From the NCBI RefSeq assembly GCF_002078875.1, contig NC_034409.1, positions 103,139,226 through 103,203,225 of the forward strand: DNA of 64,000 nt. Direction: 5' to 3'. The translations under genes and the position numbers were made by a program. Position 1 is the stretch's first letter. Every line of letters begins with the position of its first letter. The notes below the pieces were generated by a model. The model did no database searches and was not told the origin of the DNA. It worked only from the letters and a program-made list of their open reading frames with translations. Origin of the DNA: Numida meleagris (Eukaryota; Chordata; Aves; Galliformes; Numididae). This document shows positions 11,501-24,056 of this stretch, piece by piece.

Positions 11501-14500
11501 TCCTGTTATGGGTTGGCGGTCCCCCCTCCCCACCCCCAGGCCCAAAATCTCGCCCAGCTCCTCACTCGCCCTTAGCATTTAAAAGGGAACACCTAGGTGG
11601 CCGAGTGGGACCCGCTGACCTCTATATCCTGTTCCTTTCTCCGAGCTTTGCTGCCAGCTTCCTCGATAAAAGGAGAGAGTGAGAGATAATTAACAAAAAA
11701 CATGGCCCCTGGACAATGAAACAACTGGCCTTGGCCAGCCAGAAATTTATCCTGGTTTTCTAGGTGAACTTTCTCCCATCAATCTTTCCTTTAACCTCCA
11801 TGTTAGTGGAAGCAATAGGAACACCCCCTCCCCTCCCCCGAGCAAATGCTTTCTTTTGAGGGGGAACAAAACCCGGGATCGGAGAGCACCGAGGTAAAAT
11901 CTGGGTGGTATCGTGCCGCTGCACAATGCCCCCACTGTTCCCGAGCGAGCGCTGGTGTTTTACAACAGGGGAGGGGAGAGCATGAATGGCCCGATGATGT
12001 GAAACAATCCTCCCGATTCAGGGTGACAAACCCATCCTCTGTTCTGCCCGGAGGGGAACAAAAAGGGGAAGGCATCGACACAAAACGGGCTCGGCAAAAA
12101 CCTCTCGGATCCTGGAAACGCGTCCCGGGATGGAGCTGGAGCACTGCTGCTGGGGCTTTGGGTGGCTGATGGAGCTCTCCAGGCGCACAGAGAAAGGCTG
12201 GGGATGCTTTGTCTGGAGATGGAGTACAATGGTCCGTAAGTGCTGGGATCTTGTGGGCTGCCCTGCTCCTGCTCTCTTGTGGGTGCTGAAAACCCTGGTA
12301 GTTGCAAAAAATGATCGGCGGCGTCACTGGGAGCGCATGTGACAATGCAGGTCCACTTCAGGTCCCCTCGAGAGGGTATTATAGTTAGGGAAAATATTTG
12401 TGCTCTGAAGATGACACTCTCCATTTTGTTAATGGCTCTCATCCGGCGCTGATAATCACACCCACCACGCTCCTGTCAGTTGTACACTGTTTTCCAATTA
12501 ATGGGGCATGCTCAGAGAAAGCATCCCTTTCTCTGAAACCAAGACAATTACATTGTGTTCACCTACTTGAGAGGAGGGGAAGGTGAATATGAGGGCATTC
12601 AGCATTGTAAATTACCAATAAAACAAAACCTGAAAGAGTACCCCTCCAATAAATTAGGAGTGTTTACTCCCATTGGGTCACGCATTGGGAAAGACACATT
12701 CAGGCTTGCAGCAGAAGGATTTTACGCAGATCAGTGGCTGAATCACTTTGTTGCCCAACCCATTATTACTTGCAAGAAAAACAGTCTCTCCTTTTAAAAA
12801 TGTTGTGTCCGTTCTATTTTGTGTGCACTGACAATACGGTGCAATAGTCCAAACAGATGCACTAATACAAGTAGACGATAACAAGAAAAAGGTGATGCCA
12901 TCATTTGTTAAATACTAAGGGCTGTTAGAAATGTCTTTAAGAAATTTCTTTTAAAAAAATACATCGTCATTCCATGTTTTGCTATGCAAAAAATAGTAAT
13001 AAGTTTGGTAGGAAGTTCTGCATCCCCAAAGAAGACATAGCACAGCTACTGACTTTCATTCTTTTCCTAAGAGAAAAGTAAAGTAAACCAAACAACAACC
13101 AAAAAAACCCCTCTTTGCAGAGGAATATCAGCATAGGTATTAAAAGTTGAATATCTTTGATGGAAAGCCCTGTTGACAAATACACAAGCAGTAGTAAGCA
13201 CAGGGGCAATACAGGAGGAACCCCCTCCAGACAGCTGATAATTGCACTGTTTTTCACTATCACCCATGTAAAGTCTATTGCATTTAACTCACTGGACATT
13301 ATAAAGACCATGAAAGTGTAACCCATTTTCACCTCAAATACAAGCTTCACGTCATAGCTACCAGGTGCAGGTGAGTAGGGATTGGTCAGGACTGGGGAGA
13401 GCTCTGATAAAGTGAGCACAAAAATTCATTTTTTTACCCAAAGCAAGTCACATCCCTCACTGAGATGAATCAGCTTCCATTCTTCACAGCTAAATGATTT
13501 AATCACACTCATGCACTTCCTGATCACATTCTAATTTCTGTGCTACTTGGGATCCCTGGTGCAATTTTACAGGGCGTCCAGCATATTTGATGTGCACAGA
13601 CATGCCAAGAGAGAGATCTCACATCAAAAACACTTAAGTAAAGCTTTAAAAATTAAACTGTTTCAATTCTGGACTGGAAAAATTCAAGATGCTGTTTTAG
13701 AAATATGATGTTCTGCTTGAGACTGATAAATAGATATCAAGTAAATATATTCCTGAATGCTTTTCTGAAAGTTGCTCATATGTCATCATCATTACTATAA
13801 AGAATAAAATTATTCTGTTGACTTCACTGGACTTAGGCCAAATTCCAGCTCCCGAACAGTCACGATAGCATCATGACAATTATATACTTAGGCTGCTGTA
13901 GGCACATAACAATCATGGTGTTAGAGAAATACCAAAAGTTTCCTCAGTACACTAAATGTTAACATTGCTGGTACAATTCTTTTGGCTTCCTTTTTTGCCC
14001 CATGCTTGTCAAGCCCAAAGAAGTGCTGGACTGCTTCTCTAGTAATGCTCCAAGAAGGAAAAAAGCTCTTTTGGATCCCCTCCAGCGTTGGCTCCTCCTT
14101 GAAGGGAGCTCTGCCTGGTTCCCATTTTATTGCTGGTCACGACCAATATGTGGTCATCTGTGAAGAGGAACAGCTGCATCAAGCAAGTCCATCTGACTCA
14201 GAGGTGTTTAGTCTCACACATCTGGATATTGTCTGTTGCAAACTATAGGGAAGGAGTAGGTCCTCCTTGGATTGGTGGCTATTTCTGAGAAAGAACCCAA
14301 AGCAGAGGCCACCATTTCAGCAAACAGTAAGTTCTGAAACTGGGGTCCCCAGGGATGTGGAGAAGGAGGAGAACTAACCTTCTCAAAAAATTGCTCTGGC
14401 TTCAACAACTTAAACAACTCAAGATCAAGGAAAATCCCACAGCAGCACTGTTAGAAGTTTTCCAAGACAAAATATTCTGTAGTTTATTTAAAAGGCTTTG

Positions 14501-17500
14501 GGTTAGATTACTGGGGCAGATGTGAGAGCCACATGGACGAGAGGCTCTGGCACATTAACAACACCAGTGACAGTACCTATAGGTGCATTTGAGTTTGCTG
14601 TTTGCACCATTGCTGGCAGAGGATAACTTCACTGATTCAAAGGAGGACAGGGACAGGTAACCTTTGCCTACTAAAGGTAGAGATATTCAAGTCCCCATGC
14701 TAATTAGCTGTGCTGTTGCTCAAAAAACTCCTTAAAGCCTGCTTTTAATGAAAATAAAACTTTCCTCCTGTCTCCTGTGTCAGCACACAAACAACACACA
14801 CAAAGCCGAAGGGAAGTTTTCTTCTTTCACCTGGGGATCTGCATTGGGGTGCTCCATCTTAAGCTGTAACTTGTGGGAGAAAGCCCAAAGAAGATGATGG
14901 CAAGGCTGCAACATTGGCTGGAGATGTAGAGTCCTGAGATGGAAATTGTTTAGATGGTTACACTGGCTGCTCTTATAAGCCCATGGTAAGTTGGTATTTA
15001 GGCCCTATGGCCAACATGACACCAACTTGAGAGCAGGCACGATGCCATCATAACAGATGGGCTTGAGCAATTTCAGCTAAGAGACTGTGTATGTCCATCA
15101 AATATGTTTATTTAGGGAACTGTTCCCAGACTGGAAACACAGGGCCTATAATGTGATGTCCAGGAAGATAACACTATCAGTTTTGGATCTCATCTACCCA
15201 GCATGAAGAACAGACCACTCTCCTCTTCATTCCCACTGCCCTGCAGAAGCGATGCTATGCCCACACAATCTTAGAAGAGTGCCCACAGGCAGGGGCTGCG
15301 TATTCCCCAGCTCTAAATGGTCTGAACTGCTCTAGATGTTGGCCAGAACAGCTCATCTTTAGCAACACTGAGAGGCAGTTTGCAGGCTGCCTTGGTGGCC
15401 AAGCCCTGGGGAAGCCACTTGTGTCCACATCAAGGTTCACACAAGACGTGGTTGTGGACAGCTCCACTGAATAGCTCAGGTGCACTTTAATACAGCCATA
15501 TAACAACTCCTTGAGAGTTTCTACTGTCATGGGCCAGGATGAGCTAAAGCCCCCAGGTCACAGCTACACACAGGTCTCCAACTTACACCCTCTGTGCTGG
15601 TGTAGGCACCACCAGGCTGAAGGCAATGAATTGTCCCCACGGTAGTAGGACTCGGAGCTGCTGGGCATGGAAATGTCAGGATGAGCACCAACCGGCACTT
15701 CCAAATTTGCTCCTCCACATGATGTAAATAGATACCATTGCATTTTAAAATTTTCCTCTTTTTTTTTTTTTTTGGTTGTTTATTGCAATAGTAGTCAGGT
15801 TTTAGCAGGCATATAGTTCTGTAGCCTCTAATCACTATCACTGGTGAAAAGCTATAGAGTGGGAAGGGTTGAGGCCCTCTTTGATGTGCCTTCTGGCCAT
15901 ACTCTCTCAGTGCTGCAGCCCTGGCTGACTCTGGAGCACTGTGTGCCATCCCCATGAACAGAGGCTGTCCTGAGACAGATCCCCACTTCTCTCAAGTTGG
16001 CATCTCTCAATCTGTGTGGAAATGCCCCCAGCAACAGGCTCAATGCACCATGTGTTGGCCAAAGGAAACAGTGCTGGTCTCTTCTTCCACATCCAGACTC
16101 GGTTTTAGCAGTGCATCACCGGCCCCAGCAAGGAAGAGCAATGCATACAGGAATATGCTGTCTTGTTCTGCTTTGTCACCCAGTGGAGCAGGCAATCTGC
16201 ATGGTGCTATCAAGTGCAACCTGGCTTCATGTTTTGCTCCTGGAAAATGATTTCTTCATGTCAATGATACCATTTTTCCTCTTAGCAAGTAGATGCAGGG
16301 TTTGCACTAGAACACATCACCATCCATTTTGAACTTCACATTGCATTTTTTATTATTCATTTCGGTGCCCTTTTGCTCAGTGTTTTTGACCATTCCCTAG
16401 ACCCTCAAGATGGAGAGAGCTCTGCCTATGCAAAAGCATCCTGAATGCCACCCTGGGAAGTCAGTTGAGGAAACACTAGGCAAGCAAATGCAGCCACTCT
16501 AGGAGAAAGACAGTAAGAAAGAGAAGGGGAAGAAGCATATGAATGTAGAAGACTGACTCCCAGCTTGCACCATGCTGCATGCTAGGCAGGGCCACACATC
16601 ACCTCCTCTTCACCTGAGTCAGCGTCTGCCTCTCTGAGACAGAAACTAGGAGATAGATAGGAAGTGAGAATGAGAACCTGTGAGGAGATACCCTCCTGAA
16701 TGAGCCCTGGATTGTGGATGGTGCAGACAAGGGGAGTGGACTGTCAGAGACAGGAGTCAGGTCTTACAGCTACATAGACCAGCAGTTGTGGTCCCCTGCC
16801 AGGACAAGGGTGAGTTTTGGTGGAGACAGCCATGCCACAGAAGGTCTTAGCCTGGCCTCTGTCTCTCTGCAGCCCTACAGGCAGGAAAGTTGTCCCACAC
16901 TAATGCCAACCCAATGCAGAAGCAAGTCTTGACGCACTCTAGATGCCCTTCATGGTTACTCCCAATGAACAAAGGTCTCAGCTGAACATCTTGTGGCTGC
17001 TGTGGTTTCCAGAGTAGGCTGCAAAAAAAACATGGACTTGCCTGAAAAGTGTCAGCCTGCAACGGAGGTGGTCTACAGAAGGCATCAGGTCCTGCAGGAA
17101 CAACACCAAGGTCTCAGCCAGCAAGAACCTTGGTTCTTCTGATCATTGTCATCAACAAGAGAGCAGCTGGAAATGTCAAGCCTGTGCAGTCTGGAAGGAC
17201 ATGCAGTCTGAAGGATACCATGAACATGAACTTCAAGAGTGGTCCCAGAGGCCCTTCCAGACTGAGCAGAGTGGGTTGATTGCTGTTTGGGTCCCAAGGC
17301 TGCCCTATGAACTGGTAGAGACACAGCTAGAAGAATTTTCCACCTACCTGCTGAAAACATACTCACACATACTTTTCCCCTCACTTTTTCTCCACACCCA
17401 AGTGGTATTCATGCAAGGAGCTTGGACTGGGGAAAACAGCATCAATTAAACATCTACTTCTCTGTGAGGGACACTTCATGTGACAGTGGCAGTCACCTCA

Positions 17501-18708
17501 CCACCCAGCCCTCACAGTCACAACACTAGGGTGGTGACAGGGAGAGACTGCAAGAGTAGAGGGTCTCCTAGACATGACAAACTTGTCATGCCCTTCTCAA
17601 CAAGTATGCAGAAAATCAGCATGAGATAAGGCATACAGAACAGTTTCTTTCCCTTTTTTTTTTTCGAAGCAATACATACCCGCAAAAGATAGACTCACAA
17701 GTTGTCCCAGTATTCAGAACTTCTGCTATGCAGAGTCAACCCAGTTGAAAAACATAAAAAAAAATGAGAAAAACTTTTCTCAAATCACACTTTGCAATTT
17801 TCCAACAGATCTACAAAAGGAAGCTTTTATTCTTTCAGTTGTGCATGTCTCCTCAGAAAGCAAAAGGCCTCATTTGATAGTGAAACAGTTCATGCTGGTT
17901 ATTTAAATTTTGGTTGTGACAACACTTGCCCATGTGTCCTTCCCTACTCAAGGGATGGTCCTAGCTTAATGAAGCCACTAACTTTGTTCTATAAAGCTAA
18001 GCGTTTTCTTTTGATTTCTCCTTCACTCTTGGAAGACCACTCATGCCCAGCACTGCACACATGCAAACATGCAGAGACAAACATTTTCTTTTCTCTCCTC
18101 CCCCGCACCAGCATCTTCTGCCCATATGGGACAGATAATCCCTTTTCATATCAGCTCATCTTCTTCTTTCAACACAATTTCCTTGACATCCCAAATTACA
18201 ACCAAATGGAGGAACGGAGGAATGAGCCTGAAATCAATTTCAGATCACTCGAAAGAAATAGATTTATAGCAAAGATAAATCAACAAAACCTTTGAGGGTA
18301 GATCCCTGAATTCTTGCCGCAGTCCCTGACATATTTAGTACCTGTTGATAGAAGCTAAGACAGCACCTAGTCACTGAGGCGAGGGGCTGGGACATGTGCA
18401 GAGGTCACCTTCCCCTTGGGTGGTGGTGGGATGAGCATCCCTGGCAGTGGAAGGGCTAGGGTCAAGAGTGTCTGTAGGATCACACCCACTTAGGCATGGA
18501 GCATCATCCTGTGTGTCCCACGTGGGGCAGGTGGGATGAAGGAGGTCCAGCACTGGTGGCTGCTTTTAAACACGGGTAAACGATGCCCTGAGGATCCCAG
18601 CTGGATTTTTAGTCCCACATGGTAAACAGGAGCTTGTTAAGAGTTATCAAGGAGGTAACCCAGAAATTCCCAAACTGTGAGGAACTACAAGAAACAACAC
18701 AATTGCCA
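8538..18708. other. 10-kb intergenic block free of recognisable CR1
   Basis: No coding gene found. The part 11640-12060 is rich in SOX-type cores and CG, and 12390-12570 has TAATGG, GATAATCAC and CCAATTAATGG; both look regulatory. The longest frames (145-180 codons at 11803-12345, 12982-13419 and 17792-18295) have no known domain and are of a length expected by chance in this amount of DNA. Nothing specific is seen in 13500-17700. Confidence 0.65.
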
Positions 18709-19168
18709 GTGGTATCCTGTTGTGCATTAAAAATATTATGGACAGCAGGTTTGAGAGAGATGGTCCTCCCCTTCTACTCTGCCCTGGTGAGTCCACATCT
18801 GGAGTACCGTGTGAGTACTGGAGGGCCACAAAGATGATGAGGGGTCTGGAGCATCTCCTTACGAGGAAAGGCTGAGAGACATGGGAATATTCAGCCTGGA
18901 GAAGACTGAGGGGGGATCTTATCAATATTTATAAATATCTAATGGGTGGGTGTCAAGTGGATGGGGCCAGGCTCTTTTCGGTGGTGACCAGTGACAAAAC
19001 AAGGGGCAATGGGCACAAACTGGAACCTAGGAATTTCCATTTGAACATGAAGAAAAACTTCTTTACTGTGAGGGTGACAGAGCACTGGAATGGGCTGCCC
19101 TTAGAGGTTGTGGAGTCTCCTTCTCTGGAGATATTCCCTTCCAACCCCTATGATTCTGTTATTCTGTA
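18709..19168 (+). mobile_element. CR1 LINE 3' fragment with internal deletions
   Basis: CR1 sequence from the polymerase C-terminus (CTGGTGAGTCCACATCTGGAG) through GGCTGAGAGACATGGG and GAAAAACTTCTTTACTGTG to terminal ATTCTGTTATTCTG. Compared with the usual order, parts after the YCVQMWSP-type segment and near the 3' UTR are missing. No intact frame remains. Confidence 0.9.
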
Positions 19169-20810
19169 AAATGAGTCACCAAACTGAGCTCAAGGAGGTG
19201 CACACAGGAGCCAAGTGAAATCACTGCCCATGCTAACACTGCAGCACAGACAGAGGAGTAATGGCTTTGCAGAGTCAAGACTTTTTGAGATTGATATGGG
19301 AAGTCAAGGCCAGAGGTTGCCAAGAAGTCAGACGCTGTCCCAACAGTACCGCTGGTGCATCAGAAAGCACACTGCTAGTTTGGCCATTAACTCAAATGCA
19401 CACTTGGATGAGGGGAAAACAATGTGATCAACGGTGAGAGGGGCCTGATGGCATCTGCCAAAGCTACCAGCAAAATGCCCACTCACTCCAGGAGGAGCCA
19501 ATTTGTTTCCAGATCCTAGGAAGGGAAATGCTGATATTAAACCTAAATTCTCCATATTTTTTCTTTCTAGACACATTTGAATCTTTTCACTTCAAAAAAA
19601 AAAAAAAAACCACTGAAATTTTGATATTTCATGAAGTCAATGCCCAAGGAAAAAACAATTCTTACACTAATACATACTCAAGTATCCCAACTTCAGTTAA
19701 TTTCATGGGAATATAAAAAAAAGAAATTACAGCCCTGAGTACTGCATCATGTTGCCAGTTCTGTTCATCTCTCTTTCAGGAGATTTTGCTTGGCTTGGAC
19801 ATCAACAGGACTACTTCAGGAATGAGGCACTTTTTAGCATGGGAAAGGGTAATAAAACTCAGTCTTTTGTATTTAATTTAACTGCCTGGTACAAATTGTC
19901 TCCACACTGCAATATGCTCAGAGAGTCCTTTAAAGGATAGCAAAAGTACATGAGAACAGATCTCCCCTCTTTCTTTAGGTGAGCCCCTTCCTCATGGAGA
20001 TGCTGTGTCCCCATTTCAATTTGATAACCATGCACAGGGCAGAGCAGATGTTCTAGCATAGGTACACACTGAAAACATTTTCCCAAGTTTGAAAGAGTGT
20101 TTGGGTCATCCCTGTGCATTTATTGGTTGCATATTTATTTTGGGGGAGACACGCAGAGGATCTCGAGGTCCAGTGCCTCCCAGACACTGCAGTCCCCTTG
20201 TCATGCCCTGCTGGCCACGAGCAGCTGAGTGCAGCATGCATGCCAGGGCCAGGCAGGTAGAGAAGAGATTTCCTCTCGGTTCCTAGCTCAGCCTTTGTAA
20301 GGCCCTTCTGCTGCTCGCTGGAACCAGGAATAAACCTATTTGTCACAATACTGCTGAACAAGCGCTTTGCCAAGAGCTGCCTCTGCAAAGGCCTGATGCA
20401 ATGGAGTTGGGGCATTGCTGACTAGATTGAAGACTCACAGCACAATCCTTCATCTCTGCACTGGCAGAGGCATGGAGATTGAACTCTTGGTATTAATTTC
20501 CCAGTTCCTATAAGTTTTCATTCACATCTGGCTGCAATCTATATTACAGAGGCCCAGGTCCGGTCTCTGCTCTGAATAACTCCAGAACAGCCCCTGTGCC
20601 TGTACCAGGCCAAAGCTGCTGGAGATCTGTGGTGCATCCAATGGCATGCAGGTACCTTTGAGTCACTTGCATCACAAAATGGTGGCCAAGCACTGGCCTA
20701 TCACATCTTTATGATGCATCTCATTTCCCTTTCAAAGCTCTTGCAGAACCCCAGGTGCCAGTGCAAGGTCTAAGCCATCCCAACAAGATCACCACTAATG
20801 AGAGCAATGG
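19169..20810. other. Intergenic, no gene seen
   Basis: Contains an A16 run (19594-19609). Reading frames are short and without known motifs. Confidence 0.65.
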
Positions 20811-21432
20811 AGAATCAAAGAATCATAGAATGTTCTGAGCTGGAAGGGACCCATGAGGATCATTGAGTCCAACTCTGGGCACCACACAGCACTACCCAAA
20901 AATCCAAACCCTATGTCTCAGAGTGTTGTCCAAACACTCCTCGAACTCCGGCACTCAGGGCCGTGTCCACGGCCCTGGGCAGCCTGTCCCATGCCCACCG
21001 CCCTCTGGTGCAGACTCTTTCCCTAACCCCCAGCTGCCCCTCCCCTGACGCAGCTCCATGCTGTTCCCTCTGGCCCTGTCGCTGTCACAGAGAGCAGAGC
21101 TCAGCGCTGTCCCTCCGCTCCCTGTGAGGAGCTGCAGCCGCCATGAGGCCTCCCCTCAGCTCCTCTGCTCTGGGCTGGACACACCAAGGGACCAGTTTGT
21201 TCAGCCGCTCCTCAATACACTTTGCCTTCCAGATCCTTCACCATCTTTGCAGACCTCCTTTGGACACTCTCTAACAGTTTTATGTCCTTTTTGTGCACCC
21301 AAAACCGCACACAGTACTCAAGGTGAGGCTGCACCAGTGCGTTGTAGAGCAGTTGCGATCTGCCTGTCTCAGCTCTCCTGCCTAACGCTGGAGGATGGCT
21401 GGTGGAAATCTTTCGTATTTTGGCTGCCATCA
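20811..21432 (-). mobile_element. CR1 LINE 3' fragment
   Basis: It starts with reversed octamers (AGAATCATAGAATG), passes through the 3' UTR (GGGCAGCCTGTCCCATGCCC) and reaches the polymerase C-terminus. A 72-codon minus-strand frame (21212-21430) reads [18 protein letters not shown]. The nucleotide segment with TGACGCAGCTCCATGCTG closely matches the copy at 2326-2590, so the two are probably the same subfamily. Confidence 0.92.
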
Positions 21433-23017
21433 GCTCTTGGTCTGACAGACACAGTGTTTAAACCAGGAGAGGAGAGCTGCAAAGGAGCCAAGTGACTGAC
21501 ACCTACATCTGAGCAGAGCTTAAAAATAGCTAGTCGCATCTATTCAGCTCCTCCAACCCATTTCAAAGGACTTGCAAGGCTCCGGTGGCCATTGTGTGCC
21601 TGGTAATTCTGTGTCACAACTAATTACTGCCTAATAGCCGTTGTGGGGACAAAGTCCCCAGTTTAAAAGAGAAGTCTATTTCATCTCGCATTCAAGCCTA
21701 ATCTGACCCTGAATAGTGGAGATTACATGAGGTAATACAGCAGTTATTTCTACCTGCTGTAGTTCATAAGCTCCATCTCCAGCTGAGGCAAAAACCCCCT
21801 CCCCCTTTACAAAGATTATTTGTCATTAAAATGCTCAGTAGCTTTTTTTTTTTTTTTTTTTTTAAATCTGGATGTTGCCTACACTTTCAGAAAGGTTTTT
21901 GAAGGAAGATTAGCAGGATTAGGAAAGGTTCACATATGTTCGGCTTCACTATTGGTATTCAAGACATCACAACTCCACCACCACCCAGGAAGCCCAAGAA
22001 AACGAGTGGAGGCAAAAAGAAAGAGGCCTCCTGGCCAGGGAGAGCCAGGGAACTCCAGTAAGGGGAGCAGACAGACAGACCCAGGGCTGTCACACAGCAG
22101 AAAACCCTGCCTTTTGCTCAGCATCTCATACTGATGTGTGTTACTAGCCATTGAGGCAGAGCAGCCCCACTCCCCTGGAAGGAGCCCAGGCAGCTCACAG
22201 AGAAGGATATCCAACCCAGCTGCAAGTCCTGAAAGAGTTCAGCTGGCAGCTAACATAGCAAGAGGAAGGGAGAGGCAGAGCATGCCCCAACCCTGCCCAC
22301 CCAGTGACCTCGGGGGCTGCACATACCAGGCAACGAATCTCCCACGTGTGCCCGTCCAGTGAAGAATGGGGCAACCAGCATGACCCAAGCCCTTGCTGGC
22401 AGACCTTAAGACCACATTCCTACGTCTTTCTTCTTCTGAGAAAGCGAGACTTTGCTGGATGCAAGTCTATTGGAACGGGTCAGCACCTGTCCTGTCTAGA
22501 TGGGCTCTTGCCTCTTTGCATGCAGATCGGATGATGCTGTTACTTGAGCCAGCCCCAAAAGGGCAGGAAGCCTTTGGGGTTTGGCAAGGAGATCCCCCAG
22601 CACCTCCTGCAGAAGCTTTGTCCTGTGTGGCTCAGGTGAGGTGCGCTAGGCTCCAGCTCACAGGGTTGATGGGTTGGCAGCAGGAGGCTTCATGCAGGAG
22701 GAGCAGCGCAAAGAGCCTAAGGTAATAACTTCAGCATGCTGTGCAAAAGATCAAACCAGAGGCAAGGAATCTCTCCTCTTTATTTTTTTTCTTCCAGAAA
22801 ATATATAAAACCCCTGCCAAGTGAGGAATATCTTTCCGTGCTCATTGGCTTGTGGAGGGACTGTCTGTGGAGCCCTGTGATGGGAAATGCACAGAATCAG
22901 AGTCACATTTACAAAAAGGTGTGGCAAACATCAAAAGCAAACCAGGAGGGCTCATCTCCTGGGTGCAGAGGGGCTCCTGAAGCATCGAATGGAGCCAGAG
23001 AGCAGCTGGATCCTGCA
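21433..23017. other. Intergenic, with a homeodomain/palindrome-rich segment
   Basis: No gene seen. The part 21510-21750 has TAATTACTGCCTAATAG (21621-21637) and a perfect palindrome, TGGGGAC-AAA-GTCCCCA (21644-21660), and reads like conserved regulatory DNA. The T21 run at 21843 follows. Confidence 0.6.
21843..21863 (+). repeat. Poly-T run (21 bases)
   Basis: An uninterrupted T run. Similar homopolymers occur at 3202-3218 (T17) and 19594-19609 (A16). None is attached to a recognisable retroposon body. Confidence 0.9.
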
Positions 23018-23187
23018 AAATAGGCTGCCCACAGAGGTGATGGAGTCACCATCCCTGCGTGTGTTCAAGAGCCGTGTGGATGTGACACTGAGAGACATGG
23101 TCAGTGGCCATGAGGGGAATAGGCTGGCAGCTGGACTAGTTGATCCTAGAGATCTTTTCCAACATTAATGATTATATGATTCTATGA
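23018..23187 (+). mobile_element. CR1 LINE 3' fragment
   Basis: Contains AGGCTGCCCACAGAGGTGATGG, GTGTTCAAGAGCCGTGTGG and the terminal GATCTTTTCCAACATTAATGA with closing ATTCTATGA. It is the 3' UTR only. Confidence 0.9.
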
Positions 23188-23995
23188 AAATGATGCTACA
23201 CATCACTCTGCAGAGAGATTTCCTCAGGGCTTCAAGGGGGGAGTTTGGAACAAAGTGGCCTCACCTTCACATCAGTTTCTATGAACAGTAAATCCCTTCT
23301 GGATGGTTTGCATTTTAGCAGGGAGAGAGCAAAAGACCTCAAAAACCTCAGATTCAAAGCATAAATACTTGTACTTTAGATAACCCACATGAATTCTGTG
23401 CACTTGAGTCGGCATTAAAAATGCTGGGTTATCCAGCAGCTACACAGAGTTTAACTTTGGGAGTGATGCTGAAGGCATGTTCCCAGCTTACACCGTTCTT
23501 CTTTTTCAGCATCTTATTTGCCCACATCTGGGAGGATACATCTCAAATGGGTGCAAGAGCTGCACAATGACACCAACGGTGGGAAATCCAATATGACCGC
23601 ATTCGCCTTTTGCATTCAGTTTTCCTGCTTCTTCTTAAAAGAGAAAAACACAAAAGGAAAAAGGGTAAAAAAAGACACTTTGAATTATTCTGCTGCTCAA
23701 GAGTTTTACATCGGCAGTGGCATGGGGCCAGGCCCTGTGCCCATTGCTCCCAAGAGGGCAGAGTTCTGTGCATATTCATGAGTAGGAGGTGGCCTTTATA
23801 TGGCACCGTATGAAATTGTCGGGTGGACTTGCATGCAAAAAGCAGCAATTTTCTGTTCCCCACAATGTTAGCAGCACCCCCGTCCCGCAGCGGCATTTCA
23901 GTGCTCAGAGGGGAATCCCCTCAGAGAAGGCCCAGCATCCCCCTGCCCCACCTAAGTGCCTCAGGGCTGAAGGTCACCCATAAATGCAAAGTTAG

Positions 23996-24056
23996 GAATC
24001 ACAGAACCGCTAAGGTTGGAAAAGACCTCTAAGATCATGGAGTCCAACCGTCCACT
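23996..24056 (-). mobile_element. CR1 LINE 3' tip
   Basis: Short reversed CR1 end: AATCACAGAACC, then AAGGTTGGAAAAGACC and GGAGTCCAACC. Nothing further inward is recognisable. Confidence 0.75.

Noticed and set aside
12982..13419. 145-codon hydrophobic minus-strand frame
   Set aside because: The hydrophobicity follows from A/T composition. There is no membrane-protein family signature and no promoter or splice context.
17792..18295. 167-codon plus-strand frame
   Set aside because: No known domain. A frame of this length is expected by chance about once in 64 kb on six frames.
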